Shown: piece by piece, positions 22,455 through 33,551 of the stretch
Numbering within the stretch: the stretch's first letter is position 1
How the letters are laid out: each line of letters begins with the position of its first letter
From: Gnetum montanum
Taxonomy: Eukaryota; Streptophyta; Gnetopsida; Gnetales; Gnetaceae
Direction of reading: 5' to 3'
DNA length: 64,000 nt
Assembly: GCA_015680685.1 (NCBI GenBank)
Contig: MNCI01010481.1
Coordinates: 92,800 to 156,799, forward strand
Notes under the pieces: generated by a model
Databases searched by the model: none
Told to the model about the DNA's origin: nothing
Seen by the model: the letters and a program-made list of their open reading frames with translations, nothing else
Translations under genes and position numbers: made by a program

Positions 22455-23627
22455 CTGTAAGACCTGCATTGTAACAATAAAGAAAATCTTTGAATTCCTT
22501 AAACACAATTAATGCTTGCATCCAAAAGCCTTTCAAGAGAAGACTAAGGATAGTACATTAAGTACTTTGGGTGGCCACATAAAATCTATAAATGCATGTA
22601 CGATTGTTACCCAAATCAAGATGTTTCCATTTGAGTGAATGCACCTAACAAAACTACAATAACACCACCTATCACTTGGGATGGGAGGGGATAAGACAAA
22701 ATTATATCCAATAAGATCAGTAAATAGAAAACCTGGATAAAATAAACTTGAAACCAAGAAAGTTCGATAATATTGCTAAGGAAAAATGCATTGGCAATTT
22801 GTTTCATAAGGTACTTGTAAAAATAAAGGTTAACACACAAACAAACCCGCAATCCTTCAAAATGTGCTATTATCAGTTTTATCATTCAATGGATTTAAGG
22901 AAAAAAACAAACATTGGCGTTTTTCGATACGAAATTCTGATGCATGACATTGCATGCTCAATAATTGTCCACGACAAAGGCGTTGAATGAAAACATTCGT
23001 TATCCTGCGAAAACAGATACCAATAATATAAATTATTGATATGTTAAACAACCTGCACCGGTCTTTCAAAAAAATGGCCCAAGGTCGGTTATGATGTTTA
23101 AATTGTTTCTTTGAAATTCCTGACCTTCATGCACTTCCTACAATAAGCATTTCCAATTGGAAACAAAATACCTACAAGCACTTATGCAATGTGATTGATT
23201 TTTAAAATGATGAAATAGTTCGAGCCCATACAACAAATTTTGAGAAAGATTCCAGGTACTTTTCTTCAACAAGGGAAAAAAATTGTTGGTTTGTTCAATT
23301 CATCGTTCGTAACTATCAAATAAATAGGTATCTAGGAACAATCATAACGCGACCAGAAAACCAGAACAATTTAAATTTTTATCATTAACAAAATTCACTT
23401 TCTACCGGTCCAAAAGCAAAACAATACTAGAACAGTTCCGTCCACTGCAATGGCAATATTTCGCTCTTGGAGAAAACAAATACAATAAAAATCTATGTAT
23501 AAATTTTTAAACTTTCAGTAGTCTATTGATTGCCCAAGAGAAATAAAGATCAAATACTGAACTAATCACTTTTGCAGTGTTTGCCTACTACTTGATCATA
23601 TGCTAAGGCGTGCAATACGTTACTTAC
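22455..23627 (-). other. 5'UTR intron of prefoldin subunit 1
   Basis: This is an inferred 1173-nt intron running from a strong donor (GTAAGTAA, 23620-23627) to the acceptor at 22455. No coding signal is visible in it. Transcript data would be needed to prove this splice. Confidence 0.65.
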
Positions 23628-23700
23628 GGATTCGATTATGTCTTTCGAGATCACGATTTTACTGAGTAGGCTTCTCTCCGCTTCTGCGCGTTATTTTCCA
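23628..23700 (-). other. PFD1: Likely 5'UTR first exon of prefoldin subunit 1
   Basis: This is a locally GC-richer stretch (it contains aacgcgcagaagcgg on the minus strand) ending at a strong donor, GAATCC/GTAAGT. The 5' boundary is a guess from the TATA-like element upstream. Confidence 0.55.
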
Positions 23701-23722
23701 AACCTGGACACAGTGGAAGTAT

Positions 23723-23731
23723 GATATATGG
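23723..23731 (-). promoter_or_regulatory. Possible TATA element of the prefoldin gene
   Basis: The minus strand reads CCATATATC about 25-30 nt upstream of the inferred first exon. It is weak evidence on its own. Confidence 0.3.
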
Positions 23732-24157
23732 CCTCTTTTGACATTCGATTGAATCGAAATGGTTGAATTTTTTTTTTTAACAATTTGTTTATTCCTTGTG
23801 AACGACAAGGTATGTCAGAATATATATTTTGGGTCTCCTATTTCTTAACCCATAGATATTTATTTGGTAAGGCTGTAGATAGTTCTAACATCGAAAGTTT
23901 TTTCTTTTTTTGTTTTTTTTCCTGTACCTAGTGATAAGCTTGTGATGTACTTTGAATTTTCTTTGCTCATTATCAATATATATTGTTTTGCAGTCTCATA
24001 CTCAATTTTGAGCTCTAACATTTTACCTATGTTTAATGTATTTTATAAGGACATTTGAACCCTTAACTTCTTAATTATTACTCTAACATAATATTGTTTT
24101 ATGGTTAATAATTATACTACTACTATCACAAACATAATTCCTCAAAATTAATCTATG
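23732..24157. other. No gene; AT-rich upstream region of prefoldin
   Basis: Homopolymer runs (T9 near 23770, T8 near 23913) and AT-rich sequence are present. I see no repeat family or coding signal here. Confidence 0.4.
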
Positions 24158-24400
24158 TCAATTCACATGGTTAGAGCATGTGGCTTATGATATGCAACTC
24201 ACAAATTCGATTCCATGAGGCATGCTAATCTAACAAGGTTTCAAGTACCCTTATTTTCAAGCCCTCTGAATTGGAGCTAATCTATCATAAACAAACCCTC
24301 CACACATAATCATCGCTCCCCCCTCTCCCAAAGTTTGAATTAGACTATATATCTTAGGATGTATCTATATTACAATTATCTCAAGGTTCTTGTAAAGAAA
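24158..24400 (+). repeat. SINE family 2 copy
   Basis: A tRNA-like head (CATGGTTAGAGCATGTGG, then box B-like AATTCGATTCC about 35 nt on) is followed by a body. Its distal part (GACTATATATCTTAGGATG, then TATATTACAATTATCTC) is shared with the copy at 17785-18035. Confidence 0.7.
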
Positions 24401-24619
24401 AAGAGAAAAATCTCTCTAAAGATAAACAAATATATTAGTTAAAATAAAGAACAAAAACAATAAGAGCCCAAAGCTTCCTATCCTTGAGCCTTCAAAACGA
24501 AAAAAAATTAATGCTATAGAAAACAAATTAATTGTTCAGCTTTCAATAGGAGGTTTTTCATTGAATTTGTAGCTAAAAAGTATCTTTGAGAATCTAGTAT
24601 TTGACTTCTACTGATAGGT

Positions 24620-24950
24620 CATAGTTATGCACTTGCTACTAGAAAATAACTACACATCAAAGCTTCTAATAGAGTCGAGAACAAGGAGTTGAAGACAATT
24701 CCAAATACAAAGAATGACTTCATTAATGCTTGGTTTAAAGTTGTTACAAATTCTAGATGTACATTTTCAAGCATGCTAAGCAACAAAATACTTTTAAAAA
24801 TATGAGAAAATGAGTTTTCACTTCTACAAAGAGAACATTGGGAAGAAATATTTCTCATATGTTTATGATGAGTGTTAATAGAAAGACCTTGATGAATGAG
24901 ACACCTTTAAAAAATACCAATTCTAAGATATGTAGGATGTCACAACCTAA
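24620..24950 (-). pseudogene. L1-type LINE fragment with RT zinc-binding motif
   Basis: The minus-strand frame reads GLSINTHHKHMRNISSQCSL, then CRSENSFSHIF. It resembles the zf-RVT zinc-binding tail of plant L1-type LINE polymerases (an LxxxG...CxxC...ESxxHLF pattern). It is a short isolated relic with a stop upstream. No other LINE domain is visible nearby, and the assignment rests on this motif alone. Confidence 0.5.
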
Positions 24951-25500
24951 AAATTTGTAAAGGTTTAGTTATTTAATTCAATGCATGTGATTAATTCTTT
25001 AATGTTTTCAAATGCATTTTAATAGATTAGCTCTGATTTTCTTGAAAAAATCACAAAAATACATTATTATTGTAACTACTAATACTGTTGTTGTTGTGAA
25101 TTTCCTATATAAGTAAATGTAATCTTCTTACTATGATATTTTGTTAAAGTTTTGTACCCTTTATTTTACTACTATTGAAACTCAATCATAAATCTACTAT
25201 ATATTTTATGATTAAATTTTGAGTTACAATTACCCCTAGAAGTTTTTCTTTCTTTCAATTATCATGCCTTTACAAATATTTGACAATGCATATTTTATTC
25301 TTATTATGTACATGTGATTATATAACACTCTATTAATGGAGTAATTTTGGACCATAATCCTACCTAAATCATATCCCTTATTACTTTTTGTCATTAAACT
25401 CAAATTCAAAGTTCATTTTTAATTAAAATTGAATATTGCATAAATTAGTTTTGTTAAGGAAGTATCTTAGGATGATATCCTATCTAGAATTTGACCTTAC
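24951..25500. other. No gene; AT-rich
   Basis: The stretch contains TGTCACAACC at 24948-24957, which resembles the start of an LTR, but no partner end was found. Nothing else is supportable. Confidence 0.35.
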
Positions 25501-26250
25501 TGATGGGATGCAATATCGCAGCCCGTCGCCAGTTCTATAAATAAGAGGCGGCTCTCCCTTATTTCCTCATCTAGATTTAGACCCTTAGCGAAACTCTGGC
25601 AGTTTTACCATTCCAGAGATAGAATAATTTCCATGTGCCCGCAGTAGGAGTCTCAAAGTGAACGGATCTTTATTCGAGCCATTTTGTACTTGAGCACACA
25701 ATTGTGTACGGCAATAAAGATGAACTTTTGGATAAACCTTGTAGCTTATGGACTAAGCTAAATAGGTTTAATTATTGTTAAATGTTTAATTGCTTTCTTA
25801 AGGACTTAATCTCTCTCATCCTTTAACTCCTAGTTAAGTGCATTCACTACGATCGCTTCGAGCACGTGTGCTATGCTTGGTAACCCAATAACAAATAGCA
25901 TTTGGTAATCCCAGTAGCGTTGCACTGCTTCAGGGTGTGTACGACAAGTGGGAATGGATACTGATGTTAGGACGATTAAAGCTTAGTTAGTGAAAGTTAG
26001 TTACTTAGTCTTTTCACCCTTTCCTCTCTTAGCATAGGCGATAAAATGATAAAAGACATAAAAATCACATACCTCAGACTTACTTAACCATACAATCGTG
26101 ACAATACAAGTAAGTCTGGGAAGACAACAATTGATTAACCTTAAGTGTTCCATAAGGTGCATGAGCACTTAGTCCTTGGAGTTCGACCAGATCGCATGTG
26201 CAATGCTCGTATTCGTATGGTTGAGTGTAGGGGTACCTTGCCACACATCA
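25501..26250 (+). mobile_element. Solo LTR of the Tat/Athila-type family with perfect target duplication
   Basis: It begins TGATGGG and ends ACACATCA, with flanks CTTAC (25496-25500) and CTTAC (26251-26255). Contents in order are one residual GATATC-type element, a TATAAATA box (25536-25543), an AATAAA signal near 25713, and the U5 block gttgagtgtaggggtacc near 26220. There is no internal sequence, so it arose by recombination between two LTRs. A frame running out of its right end is not a gene. Confidence 0.95.
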
Positions 26251-26255
26251 CTTAC

Positions 26256-27054
26256 CAATGTATCAAGGACATTCAAAAACGTTGGTTTTGATTTTTACTT
26301 CACTAAAATTGGATTTACAATTTTCGAGATATCTTATTACTTATTTGCTATAAATACCATAAAAGTTTCACCACTTGAGCTAGGCAACTATGATAAGGAA
26401 AGCTCAAATATGATTTTGGCATAGGCTCATGTAGTGTACTTGATAAGGATCCCATAAGTTCAAAAAAAATTAATTTGGAGTTTGTATGTGGCTATTATGT
26501 ATGCCTAAACAGCAAGGGTATTAATTTAGAGGGGGAAATGGAAAATGGACTTATAAAAATATAAATAGTTAAAAACATTATTAAAAATCAAAATTAAAAG
26601 TAAGGTGGTCATGTGAAGGTGGTTTAAAAAGTAAAAAAAAAACTAAAGAAAACATATAAGCTTATAAGTGTATACAAAAGATATTTAACATACATTTCTT
26701 CCATTACATTGCCGCTATTTTCTACCACCTTGCCTATGCATTTGGATTTTCTATTTTCAATTTTGAATAGATACCATTTTTCGCCTAGTTTCTTCATTTC
26801 CAAGCCAATTTTAGCCCCATTTCTTTTTTTTCTAAACATGTAGCAAGCTCACATGTCACACTTTATGTGATTCTTCCAATTATAAATAGATTACGACATT
26901 TGGTATATCTCATTTTAGGTTGTAGAGGGTTTATGGCATGTTAAGTTTAAGCAAAGTAAAAACTAATTTTGAACTTTGGATGGAAAAGGAAGATAATAAG
27001 AAGATTGTGAAAGCCTTACCAACATGGTAAAAAAGCTTATTTTACTTTCCTTTT
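26256..27054. other. No gene; AT-rich
   Basis: AT-rich DNA lies between a solo LTR and element D. No repeat family or coding signal was recognised. Confidence 0.4.
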
Positions 27055-27850
27055 TGATGAGCGAGTAGGTATCCCTACATTCAACCATACGAATACAAGC
27101 GTCCATGCATGATCCGGTTGAATTCCAAGGACTAAGTGCTTATGTGCTTTTGTAGAACAAGGATGGGTTAGTCAATCGTTGTCTTCCCAAGCTTACTTGT
27201 ATAGCATGATTGTATGGTTAAGTAAACTTGAGGTATATGATTTTTTATATTGTTATGTTTTATGGCCTGGTGCTACAAAAGAAGAGAGATAACTAAGTAA
27301 CTAATTTAATTTAACTACTCAACTATGCTTTAACTAGTCCTAACACCATCATTCTCACTTGCCGTACATATCCTGAACCAGTGCAACGCTGCTGGGATTA
27401 CCAAACGCTAATCGTTACTGGGTTACCAAGCATTACACACATGCTCGAAGTAATCGTACTAAGTGTGCTTACTTATGAGAGCTATAGGGTGAGAGAGAGA
27501 GAACATTAAGTAACTAAGGAAAGCATTAAATAACTGTAATTAACATTAATTAATCTATTCTAGATGTTGCAAGGTTTATCACAAAGTTCATCTTTATTGA
27601 TGTACACAAGCTGTGCTCAAGTACACAATGCTCGAATGAGGATCCGTTCACTTTATGACTCCTACTACGGGCACACAAAAATAATTCTAACTCTAATAGG
27701 GAGAAAAGGGAAGAGTTTGGGTAAGGGTCTAACTAATCTCCTCCAAACCAAGTGCACCTACCTCTTATTTATAGGCAACAAGGCAAGTCATGATATTGGA
27801 TGCCCAATATCGCATCCGCGATATCACAGTCCCAATATCACAACTCATCA
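27055..27850 (-). repeat. 3' LTR of element D
   Basis: Plus-strand ends are TGATGAG and CTCATCA. It is 69 bp shorter than its partner, partly because its GATATC palindrome array (about 27790-27845) is shorter. Confidence 0.95.
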
Positions 27851-27866
27851 TACCCCCACAACTGAA
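27851..27866 (-). promoter_or_regulatory. Polypurine tract of element D
   Basis: The minus strand reads TCAGTTGTGGGGGTA directly before the LTR. It is the same as the tract before the 3' LTR of E (GTCGTGGGGGTA). It primes plus-strand DNA synthesis in retroelements. Confidence 0.8.
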
Positions 27867-28430
27867 TGAAAACTCGTCCCCAAGTTTCTTACAAAATATT
27901 GGGAAGGTATGAGATTATTAACTAAATGAGAACTGATAGTGATAGTGAATAACAAACTCAAAGTGCCCGGTGAATGGATCAACAAACATATTACAACATT
28001 CATGTTCACACCCTTTGTGGTGAACACTATACATAGATGACATCCAGACCCTCATCCAACAACTTGAAGAGGGAGAAAAGAAAATGAGACGTGTTGCTGC
28101 TGATGTCATGATTGTGCCTTTTGTTGTTTATCCATACCCATGCGACCAAACTTGTCCCCAGCATAAATGCTCTAGCTCCAGTCCATCCCCCCGAGTGCTT
28201 CCTCCTATCCCAGTCCATTGTTCATGTAATGACTATCTGCACACATAACATAGTCATGAATGAGCAAGGATAGGTAAGCCACAATGCAGTTGATACTTTG
28301 CCTCGATATAAAGCACATTGGCTAAGTTGTGGTTATGGCAGAAACTAGTTTAGAGGTTTATCACAGATAACTAGCCAAGGTGTAGGGGTGATACAACTAG
28401 TAGAATGGCAAAATTTGTGACAGGGCCCCC

Positions 28431-28775
28431 ATGACTAAGAGCAAACCTCTGATAGCAATAGGGTGGAAAAGTATAGGGAATAAGAAAAATGGGAAAAATA
28501 ACAACAACGATGCCAAGAAAATCGATGTTATGGATGGGGATGAAATGAGAAATTGCTGATTGCAAGAAATGTTTAAGGAGAAGAATTTAACAATTGCATC
28601 ATAAAGGAATGTTAGTGGGTCCTCCCCAAAGCAGGCTCATGCCTTTTATGCCTTGACAAACCCCCAAACCAAAGAGTCTATAGGCTCTAAGGATGACATA
28701 TGGAAACAATGGTTAGAGACTTACCCACGAGAATTTACCAAGGAAAAACAATGTATCAACCAAAATATAGACTAA
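28431..28775 (+). pseudogene. Antisense reading frame in the 3' zone of element D (115 codons, two stops)
   Basis: The frame runs opposite to gag-pol, between pol and the 3' LTR. It starts MTKSKPL at 28431 and ends with TAA at 28773-28775. In-frame TGA and TAA occur at about codons 43 and 56. A lysine/asparagine-rich N terminus is followed by KIDVMDGDE (about residues 30-38), EMFKEKN (46-52) and SGSSPKQAHAFYALTN (59-74). Element E carries the same frame on its antisense strand (61379-61717), with clear residue conservation and the same ATG context (cccccATGACT). A TATA-like GATATAAAG lies about 120 nt upstream. Antisense extra genes in the same place are known from Tat-lineage elements such as Grande. 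I do not recognise this product. Confidence 0.6.
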
Positions 28776-28906
28776 TCATAAAACCAACAATGAGGTGGAG
28801 AATGGGAAGAAAGATGGAGAGTAGAAAATGGAATGGAATCCCAAGAGCAAGGTTGTGTAAAGTCCTATGTGTATTTTGTGGTTAAGGTGACTGAGTAGAA
28901 CTCATT

Positions 28907-29017
28907 CCAAAGCCAGACCCAAACCAACCACATTCAGTGACCTCGTATCAATACTTGACCAATCCATCCTCTTGAAGCAACAAGAATGCTTCCCCAAAGA
29001 GTCACCACCATTCTAAG
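28907..29017 (+). pseudogene. Second conserved antisense block, element D
   Basis: Plus-strand translation gives SDLVSILDQSILLKQQECF, then PKESPPF before a stop. The antisense strand of element E (about 61118-61235) gives LDQSIHLKQQECFHKESPPF in one frame. It may be a distal part of the antisense gene, now out of frame or once joined by splicing. Confidence 0.45.
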
Positions 29018-29735
29018 GAGAGAAAGATAGAGAAGCAGGAAGTGAGAGAGGGCCTTAGTTAGAGGGAACCTTCATGCATGGGTAACATGTCTTTCCAGTG
29101 CCATAACCAATGCTTGTAGCCCATATTTTTTTATTATGTCTAAGGGGTGTGCTTTGAATTCTCACCAATTTTTTTTTTTAACATGAGAACCACATCATGC
29201 AAAGACTTATTTTTATTCACTTAGCTTCCTAATATTTGATCAATGGCAGAATGATGGAAAACCCATGAAAAAGCATCCAAGCACCCAAGAGAATAGCCAA
29301 CACTCATGCATCGAATCCCCTTGAAGTCACATCCTTTTCAACCATTGAGTTCTTCCTCGGTTCGAAGAATACTGAGCCACCAATTCATTAATAAGTTTAT
29401 GTAGGAAAAGGGGACAATATAGTTCCAAGCCAAGGGTGACCACAGAGTTGAATGGATGAATGGAGGATGTGGACTCATTGCCTGTTTTATCAAAAGAACC
29501 ATATCTTAGTATCAACATTGAAAATTAAAGGTAAAAACCAAACATTAGTAACCAACATCATTATGATACAATCCACCATCATGAGCACTTATTGTAAGAT
29601 GAATAAAAGTAAATCAAACAAAGAAATAGTAAAATTGTGAATGATGGTGTAAAACAAGAATAATTAAATATAAAAAATGTGCAAAACAAAAATTTGTAAA
29701 ACAAAAATATAAAAGGAACTAAGGGCTTTGAATAG

Positions 29736-30960
29736 TTAGCATTGGTGGCCATCTCCCCCACGATTGAGGTGGTAGGAGGCAACCCAAAATAGGAAGCAAG
29801 GTTGTCCACCAATAGAGGTAGCATTAGTACTAGCTCTCCTAGGCTCATGGAAAGGTTTGGTTTGTTGGATGTTGACCAATCGTTTCTTGTTTGGGCTCTC
29901 AAGTTTGTAAATCATCATGGCCCCTGAAGGAAAAGTTGCATGAATGATATAAGGTCCTTCCCATAGCATTTGAAATTTAGTTCATTGTGGCACATGTGTG
30001 GGATTCTAGTAGAGAACCTTATCTCCTGGTTGGTACTTAACTTTTCTAATTTTTAGGTCATGATGCTGTTTATTAAAAGCCTTGTGCAATTCGTTAGATG
30101 ACAAGGTGACTAATTGATTCTCATTTAGCAAGTTAAGGTTCATTAGCCATTCTTTTTGTGCTAGATCAAGGTCAAGGTTGAGATCACATGCCATGGATAG
30201 TGTACGGAGTTTTTCTTGAATAGGGAGCATTCAAAGTTTATCGTACACTAACTCATAAGCAGAGTAGCCTATAGGGAGTTTCCATGTGGAGCGATATGCC
30301 CAAAGAGCATCGTTCAGTTTGGTGCTCTAATCTCTCCTACACTTGCTAACAATTCTTGTCAATATCTTTGTAATCTCCCTATTGGTGACCTCAGCTTGAC
30401 CATTCACTTGAGGGTGGTATGGTGTGGTCAGTTTGCGCTCAACCCCTAAGCGTTACATTAATTTTTGAAAAGTTGCACCTATGAAGTGTGTGCCATTATC
30501 TAAAATAAGTGCACGTAGCACGCCAAACCTATTTATGACTTGTTGCTAAACAAATTGTGCAGCTATAGATGATGTACAATCCTTAATGGTAGCTTCTTCT
30601 GCCCATTTTGTGAAGTAGTCAATAGCAACAACAGTGTAGGTTTTTCCATTGGACATTGGTGTAATAGGCCCCATAAAATCAATTTCCCAAATATCGAAGG
30701 GTTCTAAAGGTTAAATCCATTATTGCGGACCCTCCATTCTGGTAGTCATTCCCCCATCACGTTGATATCGCTCACAAGATTGGACGAAATGATGGGCATC
30801 CTAAAACAATGTAGGCCAATAATATCCTGCAAGCAAGATTTTAATGGTTGTTTGTCTCCCAACATAATGAGCCCCACAAGGACCCTCATGAGTGTCTTGG
30901 AGAACTCATAATTGATCCACCTTGGGAACACACCATCAGAACATACCCCATAAAATACTT
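29736..30960 (-). pseudogene. Integrase and pol C terminus of element D
   Basis: Minus-strand order is as follows. The zinc-binding region is THEGPCGAHYVGR...HHFVQSCERYQ, in which the last cysteine of CXXC is Y. The core has IDFMGPI with the first acid, LDNGTHF with the second and GQAEVTNRE with the glutamate, so the catalytic triad D-D-E is intact. The C-terminal part contains a KVLYYNPT-like region and a GPYIIHATFPSGAM block at 29880-29969. Stops occur before DTHEGP, after GYYWPTLF and in the core (KLM-stop-RLG). Confidence 0.85.
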
Positions 30961-30978
30961 GGCTCGATGAAGAAACTG

Positions 30979-31480
30979 TTATTTCTTTTTAATGTCTAAC
31001 CCTTGTGGTGTTTGTTGTGTAAGAAGATAGGTGAGAATACTACTATACCAGTTTGTCTCCATGGTCAATTGATTAGTTACTGCACCTGCAAAGAGGAGTT
31101 CATCAGGGAAATGATCAAAAACTAGATACTCATCCTCTTTGTTGTCCCATCGCAATTGAGATAAATGATCAACAACTACGTTCTCGGTGCCTTTACGATC
31201 AATCATCATAAGATCAAACTCCTATAAGATTACAAACCATCGTATGATGCAAGGGCTCACCATTGGTTTATTCATTAGGAACCGTATTGCACTATGATTC
31301 GTATGTACAAATACCTTATAATCCAATACATAGTACCTAAATTTTTCTAGTGCAAACACTACAACCATTAATTCTTGTAATGTAGTTAAGTTGTGCACTA
31401 GCAATACTCCTACTTGCATAGTGGATGTAATAAGGATGTTTTTGGTCATCTAACTATGTAAGTACAGTTTCTAAAGCATA
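30979..31480 (-). pseudogene. RNase H of element D
   Basis: It reads TLQELMVVVFALEKFRYYVL, followed by VHTNHSAIRFLMNKP. The usual TDH aspartate is N here. IDRKGTENVVVDHLSQLRW follows and joins to the connection segment, which ends TYLLTQQT near 31015. It is open for long stretches and is collinear with RT and integrase. Confidence 0.85.
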
Positions 31481-32421
31481 GTTGGATGCGTCAGTCATTA
31501 TGTGGAATGGTCTGGACCAGTCAAGAGCTTGTAGAATGGGTGTTTCCATGAGCTTCTGTTTTAAATTTTGGAAAGTTAATTCACATTCCCTAGTCCATTC
31601 GAAAGGTACGTCCTTTTTTGTTAGTTCAACCAATGGTTTTGCAACCTTTGAAAAGTTCTAAATAAAGCATCTGTAATAGCTAGTGTGTCCAAGGAATGAT
31701 CNNNNNNNNNNNNNNNNNNNNNNNNNNNNNNNNNNNNNNNNNNNNNNNNNNNNNNNNNNNNNNNNNNNNNNNNNNNNNNNNNNNNNNNNNNNNNNNNNNN
31801 NNNNNGATGCCTTGTAATGGTGTCTAAGACTTGGTCGACGAATAGCAATGGAAAATGGTCTTTGAATGTTGCCATATTCAGTAGCCTAAAATCTATGCAC
31901 ACCCTCCATTTACCTCCCTTTTTGGGCATAATAACTAAGGGACTAACCCATTTACTATTAGCAATGGGGTATATGAACCTAGCTTTTAGAAGCTGTTTAA
32001 TTTCTTCCTTAACCACTTGCTTAAGCTTTGAGTTAAGTTGCCTTTGCGGTTGTCGTCGAGGCTTCATGGAGGGATTGGTGTAAATTCTATGTTGGTATAT
32101 CTTAGGATCTATTCTAGTTAATTTGGGATATGACCAAGTGAAGGCTTTCGACCATTTATTTATCACTTTCAACAATCTCTCTTTTTGTTGAGAAGCGAGC
32201 CTAGCATTAATAATTACTGATTTTCCATTCTTGAGAAACGTGTATTCCATACCAGTGGATAATGGTTTTAACTCAAGGGGCTTCTGATTAAACTTATCAG
32301 GGATTTCCAACTTCCCCCAATTGATATTTTCAATGTTAAGACTTGGAAGTTGGCGATGGACTTGCTCTAATGTGTCTATGCCATCGATGTAAGTGCAAGT
32401 CAAACCCTCAGTTGGTTCCAT
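31481..32421 (-). pseudogene. Reverse transcriptase of element D (contains assembly gap)
   Basis: An open frame from 32421 covers the RT N-terminal segment and the fingers and palm: TNPSMKPRRQPQRQL, FIYPIANSKWVSPLVIMPKK, then KWRVCIDFRLLNMATF. The 104-base gap removes the FxDD box, so catalytic competence cannot be judged. The frame is unbroken up to the gap, which is better preserved than in A, C or E. It makes cDNA from element RNA in the virus-like particle. Confidence 0.9.
31702..31805. other. Assembly gap (104 N)
   Basis: A run of N inside the RT domain of element D. Confidence 1.
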
Positions 32422-32571
32422 GCATATAGTTAAACTATTCTCTTGATTAGCTATTAGCCACTAGGTGTCTTCTTGTCTTGTGGCCGCTGCATACAGGCAT
32501 CTTTGTATATTAGTCACTTGTGCACACTAATTGCATGCAGGCAATGTTAAACGTTGTACAAACCATGAATT

Positions 32572-33149
32572 CTACATGCAATTACACCATGTATCATTGT
32601 ATGCGATGCATGGAACTTTCTTCTTCTCGATCTTTCCAAATGTATTTTTCTTTGATATTTCCAGGGAAAGATCACGGATTTCTAAGCATGCATCCACTAT
32701 GCTTAGCCATGCTCTTCCCATTATGATTGGGAAGTCCCCCTTACTATTGTTCACTTGAATCACTAGGAAGTTAGCTAGATACGACCATCCACAAATAGTG
32801 GTGACAATATCCTCCACTAGCCCTAATGGGACAGTGATGAATTGGTTGGCCAACTCTAAATGAATGTTACTTTTTTTTAATGGAGGCAGGTTCCAGGCTT
32901 TGTACATTTCTTGAGAGATTAAGTTGACACTGAACCTGAATCCAAAAGAGCTTTGCATAGCTCATTCCTAGTGATCTGTAGATATATAAGAGGACTCCCA
33001 AGATTAGACAATTTTCTAGGAAGATGACCAACTTTTATCCAATTAGCGATGGCATGAGTTAACATGACTGTATGCGTTGAATGTGGCCTTTGGGTTGAAG
33101 GGAGATCTAAAGTTTCAATTGGTGATGAGGTTTTTGAAGAATTAACCAC
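32572..33149 (-). pseudogene. Aspartic protease of element D
   Basis: It reads AIANWIKVGHLPRKL, then CKALLDSGS, in which the retropepsin DSG is intact. Next comes NLISQEMYKAWNLPPLKKS, and then the FPIIMGRAWLSIVDA motif. A one-base shift near 32945 splits the frame into two overlapping pieces. This is the only protease in the window that keeps DSG: A has DSR, C has DSS and E has DLG. Confidence 0.85.
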
Positions 33150-33551
33150 TGGTGACTATAAGGACTTGGTTGGACTGCTGGTTCTAAAGAAAGGTCTCTT
33201 CTTTGTGTGATTGTTTGGACCAACAGTAAGGTGAGAATTAACAGCCCTTGTAGCATTGCATTGCTGTGGTTGAGCAGGGAGCTCAGCTTGCATGGCTGGA
33301 GTAGGTGGTAATGGAGTTAAGGGTGGAAGAGATGTAGTCAGATGAGAAGGATGGTATGTTTGTGGAACATCACCCCTAGGAGACGGAGTCCTATAATACT
33401 CATGTGTTTGGTAGTGAGGTTGAGATGTGACGTGACTAGTAAAGTCACGTGGAGAGATTGGCTACTGCACGTAATATCTGTATGGGTTATGTTAATAGTA
33501 AGGATACTGTTGTCATGGTGGTGGCATTCCCCATGATTGTGGGTGCTACCA

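Noticed and set aside
22748-22990. Frames on both strands at 22533-23069
   Set aside because: They overlap each other inside the inferred 5'UTR intron of prefoldin and match nothing.
24948-25500. Possible LTR starting TGTCACAACC
   Set aside because: No matching end, primer-binding site or second copy could be found.
27918-28218. Minus-strand frames beginning MDWDRRKHSGG as a gene
   Set aside because: The corresponding frame in element E is not maintained, and stops interrupt the alternative frame. I see no consistent coding signal.
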